Shown here piece by piece: positions 37,696 to 49,800 of a DNA stretch of 64,000 bases. Positions within the stretch are counted from its first letter, which is position 1, and every line of letters begins with the position of its first letter. The translations under genes were made by a program, and so were the position numbers. Below the pieces are notes generated by a model. The model was not told where the DNA came from, did not search any database, and saw only the letters and a program-made list of their open reading frames with translations. This DNA is from Tenebrio molitor (Eukaryota > Arthropoda > Insecta > Coleoptera > Tenebrionidae), in the NCBI RefSeq assembly GCF_963966145.1, contig NC_091049.1, positions 3,720,001-3,784,000 of the forward strand. Direction: 5' to 3'.

Positions 37696-40192
37696 TTAAT
37701 CGGAGTAATCGGCGTCGTCTTTGTCCTCGTAGTCTGGGTCCTCTTCCTCGTCGCTCTTGGTCGGTTTCGCTTCTTGATTTGCGGATTTTTGGTGGAAAAC
37801 GAACGACACATATTTTGACAGATCCCAGACTTGTTTCAAAACCTAAACAAACATTACCAACCGACACACGTGAAACCCCCCAACTCACCATATCAGCCAA
37901 TCCCTTCTTGTCCCAACAATGGTACCAACTTGACAAGTCTGACGTACAATCTGCCTCTTCCGGGGGATTCTTGATTTGGATCTTGTTCAGACAACGCCTG
38001 CACTTGAGTTTGTGGTGCGTGTCGGACTCCGTGGCCTCCAATTTGAACAGATCGCGCAGTTCCGCAACGCTGAAGTGTCGCTCGGCCTCTTCGTTGTTGT
38101 CGACGACCGTCGAGCTCAACGCTTTCTTGTGGGCTTGCCTCTGGAAGATCTTTTCCTCGATGGAACCCGCCTGCAATCAATATTGTCCGTCCCGGTCGGT
38201 CGAAGCAACCAAAACTCACCGCCAGGAACCTGTAGATGTAGCAGGGTTTCTGCTGGCCGTCCCTCCAGACCCTCGCCATGGCCTGGTCGTCGTTGGCCGG
38301 GTTCCAGTCCGGGTCGAACATGATCAATCGATTGGCCCCGATCAGGTTCAAGCCGCAGCCCCCGGCTTTCGAGCTCAACATGAAGATAAACTCTTGCGAT
38401 TCTGGATTGTTGAAGCTGGCCACCACTTTGGCCCTCTTCTTGATGCTCATGCTGCCGTCGAGGCGCACGTACAGGTAGCCCCGCTTCCGGCACAACTTCT
38501 CGAAGAGGTCGAGGGTCTGGGTGTAATTCGAGACCAGAACGATCTTGTCGTTGTAGTTGGTTTTCAAATTGGCCAGGAAACAGTCCAGAAGCATGAGCTT
38601 GCCGGAGAGCTCGGGCATCACGTCTTTGTCGCTGTGATTGGGGGGGAGGAGCTGGCGCGCGTTTTCGAAACCTTCGCCGCCTTCGACGATTTTGTCCATG
38701 ATCAGGTCCGGGTGGTTGCACAGTTTTTTCAGCGTGGTTATGCTGGCAAGCGTGCTTAGAGAAGCCTTCACTTCCACGTTATTGGACACGCTCTTGCGAA
38801 TCCCCTCCGAGTTTATGTAATTCAAGTAGATTTGTTTCTGCAGCGGAGTCAACTGACAGATAATGATCATTTCGAATTTGACCGGCAAATATTTCGTCAG
38901 AAGGTTCGAAGTGCGCCTGATCAGACATCTGTTGACCAAATTCGTAAGTTCTTGCAGACAATCCAGGGCTCGCTGTCTCTCTGCATCCGTGGCGGTCGAG
39001 TCTTGCCCCCTGAGGATGTGATTCTCGAATTTTCTCTTGAACTCTTGGGCGCTCCCCAACAACCCCTCGTTGACAAAATGAATCAAACTAAAATACTCCA
39101 GGAGGTCGTTCTGAATGGGGGTCCCACTCAGCAACACTCGCCGCTTGGCTTGCAACCCCATCAAGGCCCTGTACGTCTGATTCTCGCAGTTCTTCAACCG
39201 GTGACCCTCGTCGCAAAGCACCAACCCTATCTCTCTGCTGTGCAAAATCGGGGCGTGCATTCGGAACGTCTCGTACGAAATGATCAAAACAGGGATGGTG
39301 GTGCGCCCTTGACTTTGCATGAACTGAGTCAGTTTTTTCTTAGCGTCGGGGCCCCCATCCATTATGATCGAGTTCAAACGGCCTTTCAGCCACTTGTCGA
39401 TTTCGTTGCTCCAGTTCCGGACCAGAGAGCTAGGACACACGATTATACCTTTCTCGATGGTGGGCTTGCACTCGGGGCCTTGCCGCACCAGAGTCCACAG
39501 CAGGGTGATGCATTGGAGAGTCTTCCCGAGCCCCATTTCGTCCGCCATTATGCACCCGTAGGACCCCGGGATTTGGACACCCGTCACGCAATCATACATG
39601 AACTTGACCCCCTACAAACCACATTAACCAATCCATTTCGACAGTTTTCAAAAGTACCTCACGCTGATGGGGCCGGAGGATGTTGGCCAAAGCGGGGTCG
39701 ACGACCACGTGGACTAGTGCAGGACCTTCTCCTTTCATTTTTTCGTGCTGGCTCAATTCTGGGGGGGCGTACAGGACTAGAGCGTTGGGAGTATTCGGGT
39801 CGTACAACGCCCGTCTGACTCGGCTCCGCCGAATCCCCAAATTCTTGGTGGAGTTGCACCCTTCGTAGTTAGGTATCGGGCATTTGAACGGTTGCGACAA
39901 CTTCTTCAGTATCTCCTCCTGAAAGCACAATTTTTGACACAAATTCAACAAAGGACTTGTCATTACATGATCCGTCACGTAGACCAGTTGCGTGTTGAGT
40001 GGAACCAGCGGCTTTCTGTACTTCGAGAGGCCATCAGGGGACTTGTCTCTGTTCCGCTTCCGGGAAATCCCCGCAGAAGGTAAATTTTGTTGGGGGGACT
40101 CTTGTCTTTTCAACAACTGACTGGGGGCTAAACTTCGCCTCTGAAAAACAACATTTCAACACGATAACGCACTCTAGTACAAAATTTACCAT
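37696..40192 (-). CDS. okr: DNA repair and recombination protein RAD54 (okra)
   Basis: Five coding exons: 40192-40190 (start codon only), 40140-39658, 39611-38220, 38170-37889, 37842-37696; introns of 46-49 bp, all phase 0. The product has 768 residues (human RAD54L 747). It begins MRRSLAPSQ as in animal RAD54. SNF2-family motifs are complete: DEMGLGKT (186-193), DEGH (296-299), SGTPIQND (324-331), SSKAGGCGLNL (575-585), DPDWNP (595-600), DDQAMARVWRDGQ (603-615). The C-terminal zinc-finger-like region retains KCRRCLN and the HCWDKKGL segment. RAD54 is a dsDNA-dependent ATPase that works with RAD51 in homologous recombination in the nucleus. It ends in a short acidic tail (EEEDPDYEDKDDADYSD). 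It shares a 198 bp divergent promoter region with pen-2. Confidence 0.97.
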
Positions 40193-40390
40193 TCTTCTCT
40201 TTGTTGAGTGAGGTTATGTTAAATAAAAGCGCGCCATTCACTTGTTTCGTTCAAATCGAAAATAAATCCGTCAAGCGTCAACCCGTCAACGTTGTGTCAC
40301 GAAAATCCCCAGAAAGTGACAGTCTCTCGTTATCAATAATTATTAATCAACAAATATTTTGGTTTTGTTTGCTTCATCGACATCGAAAAT
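40193..40390. promoter_or_regulatory. Bidirectional okra/pen-2 promoter
   Basis: The 198 bp between the two divergent start codons must contain both transcription starts and 5' leaders. It is moderately AT-rich; no clear TATA box in the right position for either gene. Such compact divergent housekeeping promoters are common in insects. Confidence 0.7.
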
Positions 40391-40798
40391 ATGGATTTGT
40401 CAAAAATGACCAACGATAAAAAGCTCTATTTGTGCCGTTGGTATTTCAGAGGTATCAAAATTCACGTAATTTTATTTCTTAACCTCACTTCATGAATCCT
40501 TGCAGCCGGACTCGCTCTTTTACCATTTATCTGGACCGTGAACGCGATTTGGTTCTTCAGCGAAGCATTCCGAAAGCCCGAGTATGAGGAACAGAAACAG
40601 ATACGCAAATGTGAGACGGTCACGTAAAAGTGAGGTTATGTTGAAAGTTTCTTTGCAGATGTGATTTATTCAGCGATAGGATCTCTGATTTGGCTCGTTC
40701 TGATAGTGACGTGGGTGACGATATTCCAAGTAAATCGTACAAATTGGGGCGAATTTGCAGACAGTATATCATTTATTATTCCTCTGGGGTCACCGTAA
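40391..40798 (+). CDS. pen-2: PEN-2, gamma-secretase subunit
   Basis: Three exons, 40391-40451, 40506-40610 and 40659-40798, with introns of 54 and 48 bp, encode 101 residues, exactly the length of human PEN-2. Conserved parts include CRWYFRAGLALLPFIW, the N33 region (WTVNAIWFF), EAFRKPEYEEQ, a second hydrophobic segment and the ending IPLGSP. The C-terminal DYLSF motif of vertebrate PEN-2, needed for complex stability, is here DSISF (90-94). PEN-2 is the small membrane subunit that triggers presenilin endoproteolysis in the gamma-secretase complex, which cleaves Notch and other type I membrane proteins. It is transcribed away from okra and towards the SLC37-like gene. Confidence 0.97.
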
Positions 40799-41079
40799 GT
40801 GTCCCCCACTTGACCAAACTGACACTATTTATACTAAACTATGTAAGTTAAGTGAGTAACAATAACAAGAACAAATTTATTTATAAGTAGATACAATTTT
40901 TATTGGAAGTCACATTTTTTTATTTTCACGACACAAAATTACATCATAATAATTTAAATAAAATTATGCTAGGGAAGTGTTGTTACATATTACTCCGATT
41001 ACTGTAATATAAAATAGTATCACATGTGGTAATATCGGTAAGAAATTAGGCTGGTATGTAGCAACACCTGGTCCTGTCA

Positions 41080-43274
41080 TTACTCTATCCGAATTTGTCT
41101 CCTGGTGCTTCTCCACCTGTGTATTTCGTGTTTGACGAGTCGTAACAACAGTATTAAAGCAAAGACGTCTGAGATCATCAACATTATGAATACGTTGTGC
41201 CAACCATAACTGGACACAAAACCCGCCAACAACGGTCCGACGGCGGCTCCTGCAACCATGAAAATTCCAAAATGTCCGCCTGTTTGTTCAAAATACGCAC
41301 CGATGGAGCCTGTCCCGTCTATGATTGCAGTCACGGTGGCCAAAGCTTTGGAATTGCCTTCAAGACTGGAATGCGTACCCAGCTCGGCCGAGACGGCTGT
41401 AGTGATAAGGGCGTAGGGCCCGTTGACCAAAATCCCCACGATTATCAACAAAATCATGTTCAAGGCGAGACTCGCGGGGCTGAATTTCTGATAGATGAAC
41501 ATCTGCACAAGAACTGATTAGTTAGTTGCGGAAAAAACGACGATCGAGCGCACCATGGGGGCTGCCGCCGCCAACATCCCCACGCACGTGGTGGCAGACA
41601 TGCCGCTGTGATCGCTGATGACCCCCGCGGCGACAGCTCCGACGATCCCGCCCACATCGAACAGCGTCGACAGATCGGCGCTGAGAGTGGCCCCCATCGT
41701 GGCTGCAACAAACTACTGAAAGGGGGCGAGGTGGGGCGCCGCAACTCACTCGAGGCGTTCACGTAGAGGGGCAACCAATACAAGAACGTGTAGCTGACCA
41801 GCTTGGAGAAGAACAGCGAGAGGGAGTACTCCAGGACTCCGGGGATGCGACACGCCCCCATGAAGCCGATCGCGGTTTCGCGAGCCTGGGGGGCGGCCTG
41901 GGACAGCAGGCGACTCCGCTCGGTCTGTCTCCTTTGCACCTCCTTCGAAAAAAAATTATGAGTGGACGAACACGACAAGAACGTGTGAAGCCCCCGTTTT
42001 GACCGCTACCAGAAATATGTGAGCATGCACTTACAAAATCATCACTCGATGGGTACTGAATATTGCGCAACATGGCCTAAAAGGGTTTTGGGGAAATGAG
42101 TGACGGTTTGTGGCTGTTTTAGGGCGGAAGGAACTCACCTCTTCACCTAGGATGATGTCGGTGTCGTCGGTCTCGGAGCTGATCCCCGAAGAGTTGTCCA
42201 CGTTGGCCACGCGATTCTCAAGCTTCCGGTACTGTCGCTAAAACAAGAAACACGTTGGGGGAGGGTTGCGCCGCGATTGGGACTCGCTCTCACCCCGTTC
42301 TCGTGTCGCTCCTCGGGTTCGGCCGTGGTGCACCCCACGTCGCTCGGATTGACCACGAGGAAGAGGAACAAGACAAACCCGACCACCCCTATGATCAGAC
42401 CGGGGATGATGAACGACAAAGACCAGTCGGTCTCGACGTACTCCGCTGCGATCAGCGACCCTGGCGGACAAAAATCAAACTAAAACTGACAGATCGCGCC
42501 GCCTTACCTAAAATGTTGCCGATGCTCGTGTGAGAGTTCCAGAGGCCGAAGATGAGGCCGCGTTTCTTCTTCCCGAACCAGTTGCTCATCACCGTGACGA
42601 CTCCAGGCCAGCCGGTGGTTTGGGCGACTCCCGCGAGACCCTTGACCCCCGATTAGAGAGAATTTGTCTGTCTGTCAGTACTCACCTGCACCACGATGTA
42701 ATAGCTCAAATTGTGAATGTTGTAGCTTTTGGCAATACCAAACAGGTAACTGAAAATCCCTGACATCAGCATCCCTAAACTGAGAAAGTATCTCAAGTTG
42801 ACCCTTTCCGCTATAAATCCCGAAACGAACATGGCTATCGCGTAGCAGAACAAAAACGACGAGTCGAGCTCTCCTAGCAGTTGCGACGCTTTAGCGTCAG
42901 TCCCGTCTGAAAGAAACGCGTCAGAGAGGGACTCGCTGGGTTTGGGACTTACTGAAAGGGGCCCAATCGCACCAGTTCCAGTTGGGGTTGGGTGGGATGT
43001 CAGGGGGCGGAGTGAGGCCGCTGCAGTTCTGGTGCAGCACAGCTTTGACCACCGAGATGGGTTTCCGCGACAAGTGGTAGGACATGTAGGCCATGTACGT
43101 CAGAAAAACTACGCTGGCTCGGTAGCTGAAATCAGCCGGTGAGTCCAGCGATTGCGACGCGCGCGAACCTCACCATAATTCCCTGTTGAAATGCAATCGT
43201 GGACAACACTTGTCTGTCACTTTTTGTAAAAACCTCACCCCCCAGGGGGTGTCTCTCGTCGTGTGGAAACTCAT
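41080..43274 (-). CDS. SLC37-like sugar-phosphate exchanger
   Basis: Eleven exons: 43274-43174, 43125-42953, 42906-42686, 42640-42508, 42460-42294, 42237-42139, 42076-42035, 41942-41750, 41702-41554, 41502-41301, 41249-41080. They total 549 residues. Family hallmarks: SRKPISVVK (53-61), LLGELDSSFLFCYAIAMF, QTTGWPGVV, WNSHTSIGNILGSL, SYTFLYWLPLYV, STLFDVGGIVG, NGPYALITTAVSAELGTH (453-470) and GTGSIGAAVGPLLAG (489-503). About 12 membrane segments with a long cytosolic loop (about 250-330) encoded partly by a 42 bp exon. SLC37A1/A2 proteins exchange glucose-6-phosphate for phosphate at the ER. The start ATG 43274 follows a possible acceptor, so a non-coding 5' exon is likely. The intron at 41250-41300 is 51 bp with no stop in frame. 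Confidence 0.94.
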
Positions 43275-45646
43275 CCTGAATTTTCGCCTGAAGTGAGCGC
43301 GACAATTGTACAAAGGCAGCACCGAGAGGCAGTTGTAGATCTGCGAATTGCCACGAAACAATAAAAAGTGACATAACCTCAATCTGTCAGGTACGTACCA
43401 TAAATCGACGCGCAAAAATTCAATCGAATCAAAAACTGGGACGGGGTTGAAGGTTTTGGGTCATTTTGAACACATTTTTGGGAATAAATGCAAAAAAACA
43501 GTTTGCCGATGACAGCAATCTGGTACGACAGCACTGGAACTACCCTGCTCGAGATCGAATATGTCTGTAGGTTTGTTCGAGCTGATAATTTTGTTTGGTC
43601 TACTGCATTATTTACGAAACGATAAACGGAATTAATAATTTTATCGCATAAACTAGTGCGGATTAGATAATCAGCAATTAAAATGTAAAAAAATAATTGA
43701 TAATTGTGAATTATCGGTCACTGGAACGGTAAATCATGTTTATCTAGACAGGAATTTCATTCGGGTTTATTGTTTGTTGGATTTGTGAGCGTATGAAGCT
43801 GCAAAAATAAATGACAAGTATATTTTCGGAGCGCCTGTCAACATAATTTTATCTGTCAAATGATCGTAATGCTCATTTGCAGAATGTTTAAAAGGGACAA
43901 GGTCACTTGTGTCACTCGATATGTCAAGGAACAACCGCTATCACTGGATCGCTACGTATACACAGTGTTCACCTAAAGTTGATGGTGTCAACGCTTTATT
44001 TACTAACTCACAATAGTAGGTACCTACTTACCCGAAAATAATTTTGCATCAGTACCTACCAATTTAGCGACTGGTAGTATATTTTTTCTGAAATTTCAAG
44101 ACGATCAATACAAAACGAAAGACGCTCAAAAGTAGACAATGTGCGACCTCGAGCCTGCAAGAATAACGTTCTGAATCAACTCCTGGGAACAAACAAATTG
44201 TTACCATTGCAATCTAGTCTTGACCTTTGATGCATTTTGAAAGTTGCGAATCCGCTCGAACTAAAATTATTCGGATTAAGTATTCCACAACTCCTTCATG
44301 TTTTTGTTGAAGAAAGTCTACCGCCTCGTTCTGAGGAATCCAATTTACTTCGAAACCCCGGCAACGCAAAATTGCCGTTATGCTAAAGTCAATTCAAAAA
44401 TCAAAAAACCACCAACGTCCCATTTTCCTTGATAATTAGTATCGGCAACGCTGTCTAGTGTAAAATTTGTTGAGACTTGTAATTTTGAGGTTAAATGTTT
44501 ATTAAGTGTCTTGTTATTCTGGGCATGTTTAAGTAAAAATAATAAGAATCAATAAATAAATGAAACGTGCTGCTAATAAAACAATATGAACGAAATTCAA
44601 AGCAATTGAATTTTATTTTGAATCAAATAAATGTAGAGTCGTTATGTTTTCGTACAACAAAAAATCTTCAGTCAAGGTTTATGGTAATAATTTTTTTCTA
44701 TAATTGATTCAAAAAATTGATATTCACGCATAGTTATCCATGCCTGAAGTGGGTTATTTTCTTACGTGTATTTTTTTTACATTGTTACGCACATAACTTT
44801 TTCTGTTTTTCACTTCACGCACTATTTTTTGTTTAAAAAATAATACATAATTGCAAAAATGAGAAAAGCAAGAAGAAACGCATTCAGAATCTTGTCAACA
44901 TTTGACATTTTCATTTGTTTTCAATTGCGCCACCAATAAAATATTAAAAGACCTATTGGATTGGCTAGCAACTGTATCACTGGTGCCAACCTAACGGCAT
45001 TTTGACAATTCAGGTTTATTCATTGAATTACTTTTTACTTGAAGTTGGCAAGACTGTGAAATTGTACCGATTTCCGATTATTTTATTGTCATTATTGACC
45101 CCTGCCATAAATTTCAAATTTAAATGTCTTGGTTTTTGTAATCATTTATTGATAAAATGACAGTGGTCATTTGGAGCAGCAACTTTCAATCACACATAAC
45201 CTAATTTTCGGCGATCTATCAAAATGACGTCACTACCGGTTATGTGACAAATTTAGCTCATGCGGTATGTCCCATAGAAGTAGGAATTAATTTATCAAAA
45301 TGGCGGATGCGTCTAAATGGTTTTTGTTGTTTTTTTTTAATTAAGTTAATTATTATCTGCATGGGCAGATTTTATTGAGAAAGTTAATTTCTATTTTCTC
45401 AATAACCGTGAAAACTGACCACGCCATATTCGCAAAAATGGCGGATCAGATAAAAATATTTGCGTTCAATTTTTGACATCTCTATTGGTTGAAGAGTTAA
45501 ATAAGAGAAAATAAATTACCTTTTGTTTCATAACAAAATGGATTACACAATTTTTACATAATAAAAAAACAAAACCTACTTTACAATCACTTTTTTCTTA
45601 ACTGGTGGTAACAGAAAATAATTACTTTAAAACTAATATATCAGCA
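43275..45646. other. Intergenic region between SLC37-like and reductase genes
   Basis: AT-rich, no supported coding exon. It should contain the 5' exon and promoter of the SLC37-like gene and the 3' UTR of the reductase. The words AAAATGGCGGAT at about 45298 and AAAATGGCGGATC at about 45437 match the arms of the repeat array inside the reductase gene. Confidence 0.5.
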
Positions 45647-48600
45647 CTATCTGTAGAGATTATTTGTAAAAAGTTCTTCGGTACTGTTGCTGTACATCCC
45701 CTGTACGGACACGTAGCTCCCTCTACACACGGCAACAACCTTCAAGATCACAACCCAAATCAGAGTGACGGCGATAAATTGAAACAAAAATATGAGAAAA
45801 TTGTGCGCTATATCAAATCTGTAAATCACAATGGTTAAAAACGACGCCAACAAATCATTTCCCTGTTTTACCTCCTCTTCCTTGCTCTTGCCTCCTCCAA
45901 GCTACTCATGGGATCCCTAAGCAGGTGCACTCTGATCCCCTTGAAGTAATTCCGGAAGTACAGCGTCCACGGTATCGTGGTGATGCTGAGGGGAAACAGC
46001 GTCCGATCCAACGGCCCCATCTTGTCCCACAGCGCCACCACATTGTCATTCGTGAACTTCCACTCCCTGGTGCAGAAGAAAGCGATCACGTCCGAGAACT
46101 TGTGGATCTTCCCGTACATCGACACCAAACGCGGCTTCTGGCCGCAGACTAGCGCCCCAGCGTCCAAGATGAACGCCGGGATGAGGTGCAGGATGATCCT
46201 CAAGAAGAGGTAGAGACGGGGCTGGCTGATCGACGTGATTTTTATGGTCCAGAGGGCGTTGCGTAAGGGGTACTTCACCCCGTGGATTTTGTTGAGGCCG
46301 TTGTACTCGCTCCAAGTGACGCCGTTCTCCACCGAAGAGACGTAGTTGTAGATGGGGATGTTGGCGGCGGTCCTGGACAAGCGAAAAGCTAGAGGGGGAG
46401 TCGTTTCGGGACAATATTTTTCTACCGTTCTGTTGTTTTGTTGGAGATGTCCCAAGCGGCGGCGATGATGCCGGCCACGCAAGTGTCCACCGGGACTATA
46501 TCCGCGACGACGTCGTCGTCGCAGGGGAAGACCCGCAGGAGGCCGGAGGCGGCGCCGGCGACAGCCCCCGTGGGTCCATACAAATTGTCAATCCAACTCT
46601 CTATCGGTTCTTGGTATGTGGAAATCACTACAAATCGTTACAATTCATTTCAACACTCTCTCCAACACTCCCACCTCTTCACCTATAGCTGGTCGAAAAA
46701 TACCAACAGGTAGACTCCCCGCTGTGTTCCGTATCAGCGACTCCGCCAGAGCTTTGGTGAAAGTGTAAGAGTTGGGCCAACTCCCGATGATCTTCGGCGT
46801 CAGCTTCTCGGCCTCGCTTTTGGACACCTTCTCCAAAAGCGCGCCCACCTTCTCGTAGTCTACAGGGTAGTCGTAAAACCTCTCCTCTATAGAATCCAGA
46901 TGGCAGTTCGAGTACGCTGTGGAGACGTGCACCAACGACTGGAAAAGACATTTGTAACAACGTTACCGCGGAGTAGTGACAAGACTGACCTTGAGATTCT
47001 TCATTTGTCTGCACAGTTCTATCACATCGGCGGTTCCACTGACGTTGATGGAGTAGGAGAGCTTGAGGTTCTCGTCGAAACGGACGGTGGCGGCGACATG
47101 AAATGCGATATTCACTTCAGACATCAGTCTTTGGCGGTCGGTGATGGTCAGGCCTAGGCCTGTGATGGAGCAGTCGCCGGGGATGGCGACCACTCGATGT
47201 CTGAATTTCGGACGTTCTCTCTTCAGTCTCTCGAAGATCTGGAAGAAAACACTGCTCTCTTCTATTTGTCTTGACACAATACAAGGCCTATTCAGTAATC
47301 CACAAAATGGCGGACAAAAATAAAATAAAGTCTGAAGGTCTTTCTTTTTCTTTCATCTGTCAAAATGTCTTGTTTGACAAGAATTGAGGTTCTTGTGACC
47401 TAAAACTGTGTCTTGAAGACTTATTTTATTTCCAATATTAATTCAAGACGTTTGACATCTTCTGATTGACCAAAATGGCGGATACACAAAACGTTTCTCT
47501 TTAACTTCTGAAAGTCTAAAAGTGGATTTCGTCGAGGCAGTGCCAATAAAGAAAATCCACTTTCAGAGAAATGTTAAAGAGAAATGTTTTGTGCATCCGC
47601 CATTTTAGTTACTTAATTAATGAAATGGCAGATAAATGTAAAATTAAATCTGAAAATATTTCTTTTTCTTTCATCTGTCAAAATTTCTTTTGTTTCACGA
47701 GAATACACTTAGAGCCTTATTTGAGGTTCTTTTGACCTAAAACTGTGTCTTGAAGACTTATCTCCTATAATAAATTCAAGACATTTGACATTTTTCTGAT
47801 TGCCCAAAATGGCGGATGCACAAAACAGTTGTCCTTAACTTCTGAAAGTGGATTTTGTCGAGGCAATGCCAACAAAGAAAATCCACCTTCAGAAGTTAAA
47901 GAGGGATATTTTGTGCATCCGCCATTTTGGTTAATCAATAAAATGGCAGATAAACGTAAAATGAAATCTGAAAATCTTTTTTTTTCTTTCATCTGTCAAA
48001 ATACCTTGTTTCACGAGAACACCTACACTTAGAATCTTTGAGGTTCTTTTGACCTAAAACTGTGTCTTGAAGACTTATCTTCAATAATAAATTCAAGACG
48101 TTTGACATTTTCTGATTGCCCAAAATGGCGGATGCAAAAACATTTCTCTTTAACTTCTGAAAGCGGATTTTGTCGAGGCAATACCAACAAAGAAAACGTA
48201 AAATGAAATCTGAAAATATTTCTTTTTCTTTCATCTGTCAAATTTTTTTTTGTTTCACGAAAATACACCTGGAATGTTTGAGCTTCTTTTGACCTAAAAC
48301 TGTGTCTCGAAGACTTATCTCCAATAATAATTCAAGATGTTTGACATTTTCTGATTAATCAAAATGGCGGATGCACAAAACATTTCTCTTTAACTTCTGA
48401 CAGTGGATTTTGTCGAGGCAATGGCAACAAAGAAAATCCACCTTCAGAAGTGAAAGAGAAATGTTTTATGCATCCGCCATTTTGATTAATCAATGAAATG
48501 GGGATAAACGTAAAATGAAATGTGAAATATTTTTTTTCTTTTATCTGTCAAAATTTCTTTTGTTTCACGAGAATAGTACACTTAAAATCTTTGAGGTGTT

Positions 48601-49800
48601 TTTGACCTAAAACTGTGTCTTGAAGACTCATTTCCAATAATAATTCAAGACGTTTGACATTTTCTAATTGACCAAAATGGCGGATGCGCAACACATTTCT
48701 CTTTAGCTTCAGAAAGTGGATTTTGTCGAGGCAATGTCAACAAAGAAAATCCACCTTTAGAAGTTAAAGAGGGATATTTTGTGCATCCGTCATTTTGGTT
48801 AATCAATAAAATGGCGGATAAACTTTAAATGAAATCTGAAAATCTTTCTTTTTCTTTCATCTGTCAAAAGGTCTTGTTCACGAGAATACACTTAGAATCT
48901 TTGAGGTTCTTTTGACCTAAAACTGTGTCTTGAAGATTTATCTCCAATAATAATTCAAGACGTTTGACATTTTCTGATTTACCAACATGGCGGATGCGCA
49001 ACACATTTCTCTTTAGCTTCTGAAAGTGGATTTTGTCAAGGCAATGTCAACAAAGAAAATCCACCTTCAGAAGTTAAAGAGGGATATTTCGTGCATCCGT
49101 CATTTTGGTTAATCAATAAAATGGCGGATAAACGTTAAATGAAATCTGAAAATCTTTCTTTTTTTTCATCTGTCAAAATGTCTTGTTTTACCTACGAGAA
49201 AACTGCGTTTTGAAGACTTATCTCCAATAATAAATTCAAGACGTTTGACATTTTCTGATTGTCCAAAATGGCGGAAGTAAAAAACATTTCTGTTTAACTT
49301 CTGAAAGTGGATTTTGTCGAGGCAGTGTCAACAAAGAAATGGCTGATAAACGTAAAATGAAATATGAAAATATTTCTTTTTCCTTGATCTGTCAAAATGT
49401 CTTTTGTTTCACGAAAACACACCTAGAATCTTTGAGGTTCTTTTGACCTAAAACTGTGTCTTGAAGACTTAGGTATCTCCCATAATAAATTCAAGACGTT
49501 TGACATTTTCTGATTGACCAAAATGGCGGAAAGTGGATTTTATCGAGGCAATGCCACCCAAAAAAATGCACTTTCTGTCGCAAAAGACACCGAACCAGTC
49601 CTACTTACGACGTTATCGAAAATGTCGTCGAGTCGTGTGTGCACATTTTTGCCCTTTTTCTCTCTGATCAACAGAAAGATTGTGGCGACATCTGTGCTCC
49701 TCAGCAGCTTCTCGACGAGAATCTTTCCCATGAAACCTGTGCCTCCTGTCACTAGGACGTTTTGGCCATCGTAGAACTTACAAATTTGGGACTCCGCCAT
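45647..49800 (-). CDS. Fatty acyl-CoA reductase
   Basis: Six coding exons: 49800-49609, 47238-46990, 46938-46683, 46627-46426, 46372-45872, 45818-45647. They encode 523 residues, normal for the family. The N-terminal NAD(P)H-binding Rossmann motif is TGGTGFMG (18-25); the YxxxK active pair is Y205-K209 (SYTFTK); the family motif WIDNLYGPTG lies at 244-253; a FAR C-terminal (sterile) domain follows and a C-terminal hydrophobic segment (about 474-497) likely anchors it. FARs reduce long-chain acyl-CoA to fatty alcohols at the ER or peroxisome; in insects they feed cuticular waxes, hydrocarbons or pheromones. The ATG follows an acceptor (exon edge 49809), so 5' non-coding exons exist upstream. 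Four introns are 51-55 bp, but the first coding intron is 2370 bp, nearly all tandem repeats. Confidence 0.95.
47280..49560. repeat. Tandem array of ~8 hairpin-bearing units in the reductase intron
   Basis: A unit of about 310 bp recurs with the landmark CTGTGTCTTGAAGACTTA (or close) at about 47407, 47744, 48061, 48301, 48614, 48924, 49204 and 49455. Full units contain a foldback: CCAAAATGGCGGATGC to AACTTCTGAAAGTGGATTTT, a ~20 bp loop, then the inverted arm ending GCATCCGCCATTTTGG, about 125 bp in all. Units starting near 48121 and 49265 lack the right arm, which explains spacings of 240-280 bp. The array fills the first coding intron from close behind the donor at 49608 to close before the acceptor at 47239. 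Confidence 0.92.

Noticed and set aside
38832..39818. Long plus-strand open frame of about 328 codons
   Set aside because: It is antisense to the large okra exon (39611-38220) and partly crosses its intron; GC-rich coding DNA often leaves the opposite strand open.
47280..49560. CRISPR-like array
   Set aside because: The repeats are ~310 bp, contiguous and hairpin-bearing, inside an intron of an insect gene; there are no short repeats with unique spacers.
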